Assembly (NCBI GenBank): GCA_944383855.1
Contig: CALWRB010000042.1
Coordinates: 35,142 to 99,141 of the forward strand
Source: an uncultured Lachnospiraceae bacterium
GTDB taxonomy: Bacteria; Bacillota; Clostridia; Lachnospirales; Anaerotignaceae
Reading direction: 5' to 3'
Length of the DNA: 64,000 nucleotides
Under the pieces are notes generated by a model. It had not been told where the DNA came from. It ran no database searches and saw only the letters and a program-made list of their open reading frames with translations. A program made the translations under genes and the position numbers. Positions 1-8,806 of this stretch are shown here, one piece after another; position 1 is the stretch's first letter; every line of letters starts with the position of its first letter.

Positions 1-660
1 TATCACGCGATCATTGTGATGCCGGAAAGCATGAGTGTGGAGCGGCAGATGCTGATGAAAGCCTTTGGAGCGGAGTTGGTGCTGACCCCTGCCAAGTCAG
101 GCATGGCAGGCGCCGTAGCAAAGGCGAAAGAGCTTGCGGCGGCAACAGAAGGGGCATGGCTGCCCGACCAGTTTGCCAATCCTTCCAATCCGAAAGCGCA
201 TTATATGACGACAGGCCCCGAGATTTGGGAGGCTTTAGAGGGAAAAGTAGATATTTTTGTGGCGGGCATCGGCACAGGCGGTACGATCTCCGGTGTCGGG
301 AAATTTCTGAAGGAGAAAAATCCCACGGTGCGTATCATCGGCATCGAGCCTGCGTCCTCTCCGCTTTTGACAAAGGGGCAGGCAGGTGCGCATGGCTTGC
401 AGGGGATCGGTGCGAACTTTGTGCCGGATACGCTGGATCGTGAGATCTGCGATGAGATCTTGACGATAACGGAGGAAGAAGCGTTTGCGGCAGCCAGACG
501 TTTGACAGCGGAAGAAGGGATTTTGGCAGGTATCTCCGCAGGTGCCGCACTGCATGGCGCAAGCGTTGTGGCACAAAGAACGGAAAGCTGTAAGAAGCAT
601 ATCGTCGTGCTTTTGCCGGATACGGGCGAGCGGTATCTGTCCGCCGGGTTATTTGCATAA
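1..660 (+). CDS. cysK: Cysteine synthase (O-acetylserine sulfhydrylase), 3' part only
   Basis: The reading frame is open from the first base of the window, so the 5' end lies outside. The visible 219 residues are the C-terminal two thirds of a fold-type II PLP enzyme that makes cysteine from O-acetylserine and sulfide. The glycine-rich phosphate-binding loop GTGGTISGVG is present, as is the C-terminal GISAGAAL segment near the PLP ring. The PLP lysine would be upstream of the window. The end LLPDTGERYLSAGLF is typical of CysK. A cystathionine beta-synthase-like role is possible but less likely. A hairpin terminator follows the stop at once, so this is the last gene of its transcript. Confidence 0.93.
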   Translation, partial: YHAIIVMPESMSVERQMLMKAFGAELVLTPAKSGMAGAVAKAKELAAATEGAWLPDQFANPSNPKAHYMTTGPEIWEALEGKVDIFVAGIGTGGTISGVGKFLKEKNPTVRIIGIEPASSPLLTKGQAGAHGLQGIGANFVPDTLDREICDEILTITEEEAFAAARRLTAEEGILAGISAGAALHGASVVAQRTESCKKHIVVLLPDTGERYLSAGLFA

Positions 661-675
661 AAGAAGGATAAAAAA

Positions 676-725
676 ACAGTCGGTCGACAGCACAAGGTGC
701 GCTGCAAACCGACTGTATTTTTTTT
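676..725. terminator. Bidirectional intrinsic terminator after cysK
   Basis: The arms ACAGTCGGT (676-684) and ACCGACTGT (708-716) pair perfectly. An A-run precedes them and a T-run follows, so the hairpin can stop cysK on the plus strand and the YtvI-like gene converging from the minus strand. Confidence 0.8.
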
Positions 726-746
726 GAGCGTCAAGATAGGATACAC

Positions 747-1826
747 TCATGCTTTTGGTGCCGCATCAGAAGGCGACGACGAGTGGTGCGTGGAAAACCT
801 TGCTTTTAATATGACCGCAAGCATCGGACCGATGATCAGCCCCCAAAATCCCATGGTCTTAAAGCCAAAATACATGGAAAACAGAGTCAGTAAAGGGTGC
901 AGACCGATTTCTGTCCCTAAAATTTTTGGCTGCATGATCTGACGCAGGACCTGTATTGCGGCGTAAATCAGCAGATACCCCAATGCCATGCCGTATTGCC
1001 CGGACGCAAGAGAAAACAGCGCGAGCGGCCAAAGAAACAGACCGCTGCCAAAAAACGGAAAGGCGTCCACCACTGCGATGATCAAGCTCAGCAGTATGGT
1101 ATAGGGCGAACGGATCAAAAACAGACCGATCAGACAGATCACAAAGACATAACACATCAAAATGACCTGTGTTTTACAATAAGCAATGACGGAACGACGC
1201 AGTTCCGTTTTGCCGTTATCTAACGGTCCGCCGATCAGCGGGCGGATATGCGCCTGATAAAATCGGCTGATATTCGGCTGATCTTTCGTGAAAAAATACG
1301 CGGAGATCAGCATGATCAATAATAACAGCAGCACATTCGGCACCGCACGCAGCGCGCCGGTAGGAGTTGCACTTTTCAAAAGCGAAAGCAGGAAGGAAGA
1401 AAACTCTGTACGCAGCTCATGCAGCAGCTTTTCCAACGGGTCCGGCAGTACCTGCTCCAGTGTGGCAAGCTTATCCGCAAGATCACCGACTAAATCCTGT
1501 ATTTGCCGGATATACTCCGGCATATGCTCCGCAAGAGAATGTACCTGCCGCACGATCGGTGTTTTCAACAGATAGCCGATCAGAAAACAAAGTCCGAAAA
1601 AAACCAACATCACCAATATCGTGCCGAGGGGGCGGTGGATATGATGCCGTTCCAAAAACCGCACCACAGGGCAGAACAGTAAACTCAACAGCCAACCCAG
1701 TAAAAACGGCAGCACGATGGGGAACAGAAGCCGAAAGAATAAAATGCAGCAAAGAACAGTCACGCAGGCAACCGCAACGGTGTGCAGCGTTTGTTTGTGT
1801 GTTTGATAATATTGTTTCAGATCCAT
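747..1826 (-). CDS. AI-2E family / YtvI-like integral membrane protein
   Basis: This is a 359-residue polytopic membrane protein of the AI-2E transporter superfamily (PF01594). It has two N-terminal hydrophobic stretches, a third at about 70-90, an extracytoplasmic amphipathic region at about 95-150, and a block of C-terminal helices from about 160 onward. Its length and the clostridial context fit the sporulation-associated YtvI subgroup best. Family members include exporters and proteins of unknown function, so no substrate is assigned. The ATG start (MDLKQYY) follows a GAGAGGGG ribosome site. It stands alone between two convergent or divergent neighbours. Confidence 0.8.
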   Translation of the reverse strand: MDLKQYYQTHKQTLHTVAVACVTVLCCILFFRLLFPIVLPFLLGWLLSLLFCPVVRFLERHHIHRPLGTILVMLVFFGLCFLIGYLLKTPIVRQVHSLAEHMPEYIRQIQDLVGDLADKLATLEQVLPDPLEKLLHELRTEFSSFLLSLLKSATPTGALRAVPNVLLLLLIMLISAYFFTKDQPNISRFYQAHIRPLIGGPLDNGKTELRRSVIAYCKTQVILMCYVFVICLIGLFLIRSPYTILLSLIIAVVDAFPFFGSGLFLWPLALFSLASGQYGMALGYLLIYAAIQVLRQIMQPKILGTEIGLHPLLTLFSMYFGFKTMGFWGLIIGPMLAVILKARFSTHHSSSPSDAAPKA

Positions 1827-2045
1827 AAGTACCCCTCTCTTTCGTAAGGCTGCATTTACTTCGATTATATCCTATTTGCGGTGGAAAAAAAGGGGTTTTT
1901 TCTTAGTTTTTTTGCTTTTAGGAAAATATTAAGAAAGTTTCTGATGAGTTTTTTGATGACGTGTAAAGCTTGCTGTGACAACAGAAGAAGGCGCTTGGCG
2001 GCTGTTTGGACAGGGAAAGGCGAGGGTTTTTGTGTAATATTTCTG

Positions 2046-2074
2046 TTGTACTGCCTGATAAAATACGATACAAT
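2046..2074 (+). promoter_or_regulatory. Sigma-A promoter of ispE-gntR
   Basis: TTGTAC (2046-2051) and TACAAT (2069-2074) are separated by 17 nt and lie about 60 nt upstream of the ispE start. Confidence 0.6.
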
Positions 2075-2137
2075 GAAAAAAAGATTGTATACAGTATATC
2101 CGAAAACGGAGCAACACGTTACGATAAGGTGATACGG

Positions 2138-3073
2138 ATGAAAGAGATCAGACTGCGTGCGAGAGCGAAAATCAATTTAACACTGGATGTGACAGGCAAA
2201 CGGGAAGATGGGTACCATACACTGGAAATGCTGATGCAAAGTGTGACACTGTACGACGGTGTGTTGCTGCGCAGGAAAAAAGAAGGCGGCATTATCGTAT
2301 CCTCTAACCGCAAATGGCTGCCGACGGATAGGAGAAATCTGGCGTGGCGCGCTGCCGAGCTGATGCTTGCGGAAGGGAATATCCAAGAGGGTGTCGAGAT
2401 CGTATTGGATAAACGGATTCCCGTTGCGGCAGGCTTAGCAGGTGGTAGTGCGGACGCAGCGGCGGTTTTGGTCGGTATGGATCGGCTTTTTGGACTGCAT
2501 TTTGGCAGGGAAAAGCTGGAGGAGATCGGATTGCGGCTGGGGACGGATATTCCGTACTGCATTCGCAGAGGAACGGTGCTTGCAACGGGTGTGGGAGAAG
2601 TGTTGGAAGATATTTCTCCGCAGTGCCCGCGCTGCTTTGTGGTATTGGCAAAGCCGAATGTGAGCGTTTCCACCAAAACGGTGTACCAGAATCTGGATTT
2701 GCAGAAGTTGCCGTATCATCCCGATACGGAAGCGATGCTTTCTGCCATTGCGACACAAGATGTGGAACAAATCGGAAAGCTGTTATGTAATGTACTGGAA
2801 ACGGTCACGATACCGATGCACCCGGTGATCGCGCAGGTGAAGGAGCGGTTTTTGGAGATGGGAGCCGCGGGGACGCTGATGAGCGGCAGCGGACCGACGG
2901 TATTTGCATTATTTACGAAAGAAGAAGCGGCAAAGAGCGCCGCAAAGAAGATACAAAAGGAATTTGGATTCAGAGATGTTGTACTTACGGGAATATTTCA
3001 TGTCGCACAAGAAAAGGAGCGATCAGTATGGAAGAAAAATTCAAGATCACTACCAATGAGTACCTTCCTTTAA
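2138..3073 (+). CDS. ispE: 4-diphosphocytidyl-2-C-methyl-D-erythritol kinase
   Basis: A GHMP-family kinase of 311 residues. It phosphorylates the 2-hydroxyl of CDP-methylerythritol in the non-mevalonate (MEP) isoprenoid pathway. The N-terminal ARAKINLTLDV strand, the ATP-binding loop VAAGLAGGSADAAA (about residue 100) and the C-terminal MSGSGPTVFAL motif are all present. The ATG at 2138 follows AAGGTG at good spacing. The frame is open further upstream, but that extension has no ribosome site and crosses the promoter. The last 46 nt overlap the following GntR gene, suggesting translational coupling. Confidence 0.95.
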   Translation: MKEIRLRARAKINLTLDVTGKREDGYHTLEMLMQSVTLYDGVLLRRKKEGGIIVSSNRKWLPTDRRNLAWRAAELMLAEGNIQEGVEIVLDKRIPVAAGLAGGSADAAAVLVGMDRLFGLHFGREKLEEIGLRLGTDIPYCIRRGTVLATGVGEVLEDISPQCPRCFVVLAKPNVSVSTKTVYQNLDLQKLPYHPDTEAMLSAIATQDVEQIGKLLCNVLETVTIPMHPVIAQVKERFLEMGAAGTLMSGSGPTVFALFTKEEAAKSAAKKIQKEFGFRDVVLTGIFHVAQEKERSVWKKNSRSLPMSTFL

Positions 3074-3705
3074 GAGATGTGGTGTTTCAGACCTTGCGTA
3101 ACGCGATCCTGACGGGAAAGCTGGTGCCGGGGGAGAGGTTGATGGAAAACCAGTTGGCGGAAAAACTGGGCGTCAGCCGTACGCCGGTTCGGGAAGCGCT
3201 GCGAATGCTGGAACTGGAAAATCTGGTGGAGCTGGTGCCGAGAAAAGGCGCGCAGGTTTTGGATATGAGCGAGAAAGATATTGTGGATATCCTGGAGATC
3301 AGAAGTGTGTTGGAAGGGTTGGCGACGGCGCTTGCGTGTAAGAAAATGACGAGCAAAGAATTAGCCGAGCTGAAAGAAACAGAGGGTATCTTTGAGGAAA
3401 AACTCAAGAGCGGGGAGCTGGAAGCGGCAGTGGACGCGGACGAAAAGTTCCATGACATCATTTTTTTGTCAACGGAAAATGAACGGCTCAGACAGATCTT
3501 CAATAATCTGCGGATACAGCTGTACCGCTACCGTTTGGCGCACGCCAAAATAGAGCCGTCTATGGGTATTTTGACCAGCCATCACAAAGGCATTATCCGT
3601 GCGATCGAAAACAGAGATCAGGAGGAAGGCGAAAGAGTGGCACAGGCGCACATCAAGTACCATACGGAATTTATTTTGCATTCGCTCAAGCAAAAGCAGA
3701 ACTGA
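3028..3705 (+). CDS. GntR-family transcriptional regulator, FCD (FadR) subgroup
   Basis: 225 residues. The winged helix-turn-helix lies at about 14-80, with the family signature PGERLMENQLAEKLGVSRTPVREALRMLE, followed by an all-helical FCD ligand-binding domain. Metal-ligand-type residues are visible (D141 region, FHDIIF, and the SHHKGIIRAI histidines). FCD domains usually bind carboxylates, often through a metal. The start lies inside the end of ispE with an AAGGAG site. It faces the symporter/deacylase operon, a plausible target, but this is inference. A terminator follows. Confidence 0.9.
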   Translation: MEEKFKITTNEYLPLRDVVFQTLRNAILTGKLVPGERLMENQLAEKLGVSRTPVREALRMLELENLVELVPRKGAQVLDMSEKDIVDILEIRSVLEGLATALACKKMTSKELAELKETEGIFEEKLKSGELEAAVDADEKFHDIIFLSTENERLRQIFNNLRIQLYRYRLAHAKIEPSMGILTSHHKGIIRAIENRDQEEGERVAQAHIKYHTEFILHSLKQKQN

Positions 3706-3750
3706 GAAGAAAAAGACTGCGGTTGAAAAGAATCTATCGATAAAGAGAAA

Positions 3751-3797
3751 AAAACAGAGGTTTTACTGCTGTAACATGGCGGTTTGCCTCTGTTTTT
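3751..3797 (+). terminator. Intrinsic terminator of ispE-gntR
   Basis: AAAACAGAGG (3751-3760) pairs with CCTCTGTTTT (3787-3796), and T residues continue after it. Confidence 0.8.
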
Positions 3798-3944
3798 TTG
3801 CGGGAAATCCGGTGTTGCTGCCGTAAAAGATTCTGTTTGCAGGCGGTGTTTTATAAGCGCTGTCCGGTGTGTGAAAAACCGCCGTTTTTTTGAAAAAAAG
3901 AGGGAAAAGAAAAGCAAGCGCGTTTGACACTTTACGGACAAGAA

Positions 3945-3978
3945 CAAAAAAAGAGGTACGTAAAAAACGTACCCCTTT
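3945..3978 (-). terminator. Terminator of the symporter/deacylase operon
   Basis: GGTACGT (3955-3961) and ACGTACC (3967-3973) form a hairpin. On the minus strand it is followed by a T-run (the A-run at 3945-3952). It sits 20 nt past the symporter stop. Confidence 0.7.
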
Positions 3979-3997
3979 ATGGTGAAAACTATTTTTT

Positions 3998-5458
3998 TTA
4001 TTTTGCTTCCTCGGGAGAGTGGTAAGACTGATTCTTGATGAAGCAGTCCACCACGCGCAGCTGTTCCGGAGAGGATTTGTGCGGGAATGCCATACCGATG
4101 AACAGACCCACAAAGCCCAGAATGATGCCGGGGAAGATGGAGTGATAGATGGAAAGAGATTCGGGCAGAGCACCGATTGCTTTCAAAACTTCCCATACGA
4201 TCGCGCCGCCGCCGCCCAGAACCAAGCTGAGGATACCGGAAGCGGGTGTTGTTTTCTTGGAGAGCAGACCGCCGTACAGAGGCACTGCCAAGCAACCCAA
4301 GATGGTGTATGTAATCAGGATCCAAGCCAGAACACCGTCTGCATACTGTACTACCAGGAATGCCAACAAGTCGATGACCAAAATGAAGATACGGGAAACA
4401 CGAAGTTCCTGTTTGTCTTCCATCTTTTTGAAAGAGCCAAGGAAGTCACGGACAAATGTCATGCTGACAGAAAGCAGCAGAGAGTTGGCTGTGGTCAATA
4501 CAGCTGCCAAAATCGCAGCTGCGTAGAATGCGCCCAAGATAGAAGGCATTGTGCTCAAAACGCTGGTGATAACATCGTTGCCTGTTACTTCGGGAGGTGT
4601 GGTGAAGTAAGCAGACAGACCGATGATACCGATACCGCCGATCATAAAGATACCGCAGAGAATACCGTTTGCGGTAGCTGCTTTTTTCGCATCATGCGGG
4701 TTACGGCATGCGTTGATACGCTGTACGAACAGGGACTGCATAACCATACCCATCAATGCGCCGGAAAGGATGTTACCCAGCATGGTTTTCCAAGAAAGGT
4801 TTTCCGCAAACGGATTGAGCAGATTTGCGGGCAGCTGGCTGAAGCCGCCGGCATCTTGGATCCTGCCGAAGGAAATGATGGCAACGACCGTAACGGTAAT
4901 GAAAATAACAATACCTTGAATGGTATCGGTAAAGGCAACGCCTCTTAAGCCGCCCATGGTAGCGGTGACGTAGAAGATGACAACCGCGATCACCATTGCC
5001 AGTTTATAGTCGATACCAAGGTAACCGGTAGCCATCGTACCGAAGGAAGCCATCATGCTGGCAACAACGGCCATTTCACCCAGACAGTTCAACAGTGCCG
5101 CAATGATACGTGCGGTTTTACCGTAACGCAGGTAGAACAGATCGGCTGTGGTGTATTGGTTCAGGTTTTTCAGACGGCTGGCGATCAATAAACCGATTAA
5201 AATAGAGCCAATGCAGAATGCAGCAAGCGGTACCAATCCCCACTGCAAACCGAGCTGCTTATAGCTGCCGACATAGCCGATCATAGTCGCGCCGCCGACT
5301 GTGGATGCAAACATGGTGCCGGTTACAATATACCACGGGATCTGACCACCGCCCAGTGCGAAGTCATAGTAGGTACGCACTTTTTTACCCGTTTGTACGA
5401 TGACCGCGGTAATTACGATCAAATAAACGATAACAATACCCAAAATGGTGTAATTCAT
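3998..5458 (-). CDS. Sodium:solute symporter (SSS family)
   Basis: A 486-residue permease with about 13 hydrophobic helices. The SSS hallmarks are the DFALGGGQIPWYIVTGTMFAS stretch in the second helix, the TADLFYLRYGKTARI loop and ATMGGLRGVAFTDTIQG. It would use the sodium gradient to import a small organic solute. It is the second gene after an N-acyl-D-amino-acid deacylase (38 nt gap), so N-acylated D-amino acids or a related ureido or amide compound are the likely cargo. The specificity is inference. The ATG follows AAGGAGGG. Confidence 0.9.
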   Translation of the reverse strand: MNYTILGIVIVYLIVITAVIVQTGKKVRTYYDFALGGGQIPWYIVTGTMFASTVGGATMIGYVGSYKQLGLQWGLVPLAAFCIGSILIGLLIASRLKNLNQYTTADLFYLRYGKTARIIAALLNCLGEMAVVASMMASFGTMATGYLGIDYKLAMVIAVVIFYVTATMGGLRGVAFTDTIQGIVIFITVTVVAIISFGRIQDAGGFSQLPANLLNPFAENLSWKTMLGNILSGALMGMVMQSLFVQRINACRNPHDAKKAATANGILCGIFMIGGIGIIGLSAYFTTPPEVTGNDVITSVLSTMPSILGAFYAAAILAAVLTTANSLLLSVSMTFVRDFLGSFKKMEDKQELRVSRIFILVIDLLAFLVVQYADGVLAWILITYTILGCLAVPLYGGLLSKKTTPASGILSLVLGGGGAIVWEVLKAIGALPESLSIYHSIFPGIILGFVGLFIGMAFPHKSSPEQLRVVDCFIKNQSYHSPEEAK

Positions 5459-5480
5459 AATACCCTCCTTATTACTTCAT

Positions 5481-5493
5481 TCGCCAAAGGCGA
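5481..5493 (-). promoter_or_regulatory. Small hairpin just upstream of the symporter ribosome site
   Basis: TCGCC-AAA-GGCGA lies in the 38-nt gap between the deacylase stop and the symporter SD. A similar hairpin with the same GCGAATGA flank precedes yhdT-panF (see 15667-15684). It may tune translation or mRNA processing. Confidence 0.35.
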
Positions 5494-5496
5494 TAT

Positions 5497-7068
5497 TTAT
5501 TTTACAATTTCCCCATGCTTTACTTTCTCCTGACCCAAAACGAATACATGCTCGATCCCCTTCGGTTTTGCGTTTTGGTTGGTGAAAGAAGCGTCTGTAC
5601 CGATGCGTTCTCTGTCAAAGATGACCATATCCGCATCGCAGCCTTCCGCAATGCGTCCCTTTTCCTTCAGTCCGATAAAGTCGGCAGGCAGGCTGGTGCA
5701 TTTGCGGATCGCTTCTTCCCAGCTGACCAGTTTGCGCTCTCTGACATAATCTTCAAACATATGCACATAGTTGCCGACGGCTCTGGGGTGTGTCAGTGTG
5801 CCTGCGCCTGCGCCGATACCGTCGGAACCCATACAGGTATACGGGAAAGAGAAGATCGCGTCTACGACATCTTGCTGACACATGCAGACTGCCATCAGCA
5901 CATTGCCCGCGTTGTCTAACTGCAGCTGACAAACTGTCTCGGCAGGGGAAAGACCGTAATCTTTCGCGATCTCTGTCAGGGTCTTGCCGTTGTGTTCTGT
6001 GGTGTTCTGACAGCTGATGATCAGGATATTGTCAGAACCCAGATCCAACAGGAAGTTTTCGTAGGTGGCATCTTCTTCCATACCTTTTACGATTTTTGCT
6101 CTTTGCGCAGGGTCGGAAAGCTGACGCAACAGCCCCTCTGTTCCTTCGGACTGGCAAAACGGCGGCAAAAGCGCTGCCAGTGTTGTGCTGCCTTTATTGG
6201 ACTGATACTGGTCGCAGATGACATTCAGACCTTCTTGTCTTGCTTCCTCGATCAGTTTTAAGGTCTGTTTATATAAATCATGGTTTTTGGAACCGGATAC
6301 TTTGTGATGGCTGATCAGCAGTTTACAGCCTGCCTGCTTTGCTACGAAAATGGATTCCTTCACGCTTTCCACTACATTGAAACTTTCGTTTCTCATATGT
6401 GTGGCATAGATGCCGTTGTAAGCAGCGACTACTTTGCATAATTCTACCATTTCGTCTGTCTGGCTGAATACGCCGGGAGCATAGATCAGACCGCTGGAAA
6501 GTCCCAGTGCGCCTGATTCCATTGCCTCTTTTAACAATGCTTTCATTTTTTCCAGTTCTTCAGCGGAAGGCGCTCTGTTTTCCATACCCATCACGGCGAT
6601 ACGCAGTGTACCGTGACCGACAAATGCGCCGGTATGGATCGCGGGGTTACGTTTTTTGACGGAAGCAAGATAGTCACCGAAAGTGTGCCAAGTCTTCCAT
6701 TCCTCGTCATAGCCTTTAAAAGGAATTACAGGCTCGCTGTAGCGTTTCATTATCGTAAAGGTTTCATCGGAAACCGGTGCCGCACTGATGCCGCAGTTGC
6801 CGCATACGTCAAATGTGACACCCTGCAGAAGCTGTGTGGAGATGTAAGGGTCGGCAATCCGCTGCAGATCACCATGTGTATGGGTGTCGAAAAAACCGGG
6901 ACATAGAATCTGTCCGTCCTTGCCGGTCACAGTATAAGCCGCGTCGTCGGAAATGTCGCCGGCGCTGACTTTGACGATTTTTCCGTCTTTGACTGCTACA
7001 CTGCCGCGAAATAGGGCTTTTCCGCTGCCGTCTGCGATATCGATGTTGCGAATCAATAAATCATACAA
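5497..7068 (-). CDS. N-acyl-D-amino-acid deacylase family amidohydrolase
   Basis: A 523-residue metal-dependent hydrolase of the D-aminoacylase type. The N-terminal beta-sandwich is followed by a TIM barrel. The HTHGD metal motif (about 63-67), the bridging-cysteine region CGNCGIS (about 90), the metal-side segments THMRNE and LISHHK (about 225 and 250) and the catalytic aspartate in CMGSDGIG (about 375) all agree with this family. It removes the acyl group from N-acyl-D-amino acids in the cytoplasm. The hydrolysed substrate may instead be another N-acyl or carbamoyl compound. First gene of an operon with the SSS symporter. Confidence 0.88.
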   Translation of the reverse strand: MYDLLIRNIDIADGSGKALFRGSVAVKDGKIVKVSAGDISDDAAYTVTGKDGQILCPGFFDTHTHGDLQRIADPYISTQLLQGVTFDVCGNCGISAAPVSDETFTIMKRYSEPVIPFKGYDEEWKTWHTFGDYLASVKKRNPAIHTGAFVGHGTLRIAVMGMENRAPSAEELEKMKALLKEAMESGALGLSSGLIYAPGVFSQTDEMVELCKVVAAYNGIYATHMRNESFNVVESVKESIFVAKQAGCKLLISHHKVSGSKNHDLYKQTLKLIEEARQEGLNVICDQYQSNKGSTTLAALLPPFCQSEGTEGLLRQLSDPAQRAKIVKGMEEDATYENFLLDLGSDNILIISCQNTTEHNGKTLTEIAKDYGLSPAETVCQLQLDNAGNVLMAVCMCQQDVVDAIFSFPYTCMGSDGIGAGAGTLTHPRAVGNYVHMFEDYVRERKLVSWEEAIRKCTSLPADFIGLKEKGRIAEGCDADMVIFDRERIGTDASFTNQNAKPKGIEHVFVLGQEKVKHGEIVK

Positions 7069-7553
7069 AACGATTGCCTCCTTTCAGCAATAAAAAGAAA
7101 TAGTAAATAAATTTAAAAAATTAAAAAATGTTAAAATAATATAAGGATATTATCTTCCGAAAGAAACAGAAACGCAAGAAAAAACTGTAAATGAAAAAAG
7201 TTTCATCGTTTTGAATAAAACGAGAGGAAACCAGAGTGTATTTTATATTTTTATATGATAAATCGATAAAGCGTTTTTTGTTTGAAAAATATAATATTGA
7301 CGCTTAAAACAAAGGTTATTTGTCTAATCGGGATAGAAATTGGCATCATGCACGAAATCGACATAGTAATGTCAGACAAAGTCGAAAGTAAGAAGAAAAA
7401 ACGCGTTTTATGCAGAAATAAACAGGATATTGGAGCTTTGACTTGCAATCTTTGGCACAATCCAATAAAATATGATTATAAAAGGGTTTAAAACAGAAAT
7501 TTTCGCACAGGACAGGGTGCGCGGTACATAAGCGAAGGAAAGGGGATTTTGCA
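7069..7553. other. AT-rich intergenic region between divergent genes
   Basis: This 485-nt stretch is clearly richer in A+T than its surroundings. It separates the deacylase (minus) from the LysM-G5 gene (plus). It holds a plus-strand promoter at 7443-7471 and an inverted repeat ATAATAT-N4-ATATTAT at 7136-7153 upstream of the deacylase. That repeat is a weak operator candidate in such AT-rich DNA. No convincing gene is present. Confidence 0.5.
7443..7471 (+). promoter_or_regulatory. Sigma-A promoter of the LysM-G5 gene
   Basis: TTGCAA (7443-7448), a 17-nt spacer and TAAAAT (7466-7471) lie about 80 nt upstream of the TTG start. Confidence 0.55.
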
Positions 7554-8657
7554 TTGACCAAACACAAAGATACTTTCCCGCAAAGACAGGAGCGGATACC
7601 TTACGGCGGGCAGACGCCTCGCAGCAGAAAAAGAAGTGAGGCGCAGAAGAAAGGACGGGAAGCCAGAGAGGAAAAACGGGAACAAAAGCGGATCAAAACG
7701 ATGAAATGGATGCGCGGCAGAAAAATATGCTTCATCGCATTGGCGATTTTAGTGGTATTGATCCTGTTTTTCTTATTACATAAAAACGGCACGGCGGTTT
7801 ACGTCGGCGGGGAGCAGATGGGTATTTTAAAGACACGTTCCGTTACGGCGGAGGAGATCACGGAAACCATCGAATCACAGTTAAAAGGCATACTGGGTAC
7901 GGAAGTGCAGTTAAAAGAGGAGATCACGACAGAAGCGGTGCGTATCAACGGCAGCAATGAAAAAGATGTCTGCACGGAGGAATATCTGTACCCGAAGATT
8001 CGAAACAGTGTAAGCTATCTGGTGGATGCAGCAGTGATCATGGTAGATGCGGAAGCTGCGGTTGTACTGCCGACGCAGGAACAGGCGCAGAGCGTGTTGG
8101 ATCAGATGCAGGCGATGTATCTGCCGGATAATGCAGAAGAACTGAATATTGAAGCATCGTTTGTGGAACAGGTGGCGATCGAAAAGCAATTTGTGGACTC
8201 CTCGCAGATTCAGACAGAGGAGGAAGCGATCGAAGCGTTAAACGCAAGCACAGATGTGACCAAAACCTATACTGTGCAAAGCGGGGACAGTTTGTACCTG
8301 ATTGCACAGAATGCGAAGATGTCATTGGAAGATTTGTTGGAGCTTAATGGCTTGCAGGCTACTTCCACGATTCGTGTCGGAGATGTGCTGAAGATTACGG
8401 CACAAAAGCCGATGCTTTCGGTCAAAACGGTGGAAACCGTGGTACTTACGACCATTCAGGAAAAAACATACGAGTATCAGTATGACGATACCAAACCCAG
8501 CACTTATCAAAAAGTACTGCAACAGGGCAGAGATGGTCAGAAGGAAAGCACCATGCAGATCATTCGCATCAACGGAAGCGAGGAGGAGAAAAAAGAGATC
8601 TCCTATGTGACAACGGTGGAGCCTGTGACAGAGATCATTTTGAAAGGAACGGCGTAA
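7554..8657 (+). CDS. Membrane-anchored LysM and G5 domain protein
   Basis: 367 residues. A very basic cytoplasmic N-terminus (about 1-55) leads into one transmembrane helix (about 58-77). A long extracytoplasmic region follows, then a LysM peptidoglycan-binding domain (about 237-285, [29 protein letters not shown]) and a C-terminal G5 domain (about 290-365, ending [13 protein letters not shown]). Related clostridial proteins often continue into an M23 or 3D hydrolase domain, but this one stops right after G5, so it looks like a wall-binding or scaffold protein. The start is TTG, supported by the strong AAGGAAAGGGG site 8 nt upstream. Confidence 0.82.
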   Translation: MTKHKDTFPQRQERIPYGGQTPRSRKRSEAQKKGREAREEKREQKRIKTMKWMRGRKICFIALAILVVLILFFLLHKNGTAVYVGGEQMGILKTRSVTAEEITETIESQLKGILGTEVQLKEEITTEAVRINGSNEKDVCTEEYLYPKIRNSVSYLVDAAVIMVDAEAAVVLPTQEQAQSVLDQMQAMYLPDNAEELNIEASFVEQVAIEKQFVDSSQIQTEEEAIEALNASTDVTKTYTVQSGDSLYLIAQNAKMSLEDLLELNGLQATSTIRVGDVLKITAQKPMLSVKTVETVVLTTIQEKTYEYQYDDTKPSTYQKVLQQGRDGQKESTMQIIRINGSEEEKKEISYVTTVEPVTEIILKGTA

Positions 8658-8691
8658 AAGAGCGGATCGTGACGAAAGGATCACGGCTCTT
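8658..8691 (+). other. Hairpin after the LysM-G5 gene
   Basis: AAGAGC ... GCTCTT with GTGA/TCAC inside forms a stem directly after the stop codon. It lacks a T-run, so it is at most a weak terminator or a 3'-end stabiliser. Confidence 0.35.
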
Positions 8692-8806
8692 GCCATGGAA
8701 AAGTGTCCTGAAAAGGTGTAAACTGGAAAGAAGGAAGCTAACGGCAGCGCCGTTTTGCGGATATAGTTACAAAAGCATACAGAACACCGAAAGGGAGGCG
8801 TTTGAG

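Noticed and set aside
7282..7491. A 69-codon plus-strand ORF in the AT-rich gap
   Set aside because: It starts at TTG with no ribosome site, spans the promoter of the next gene, and has no protein-like features.
8669..8806. 46-codon N-terminal extension of Pgi
   Set aside because: No SD before it, a very good SD before ATG at 8807, and Pgi proteins start at that point.
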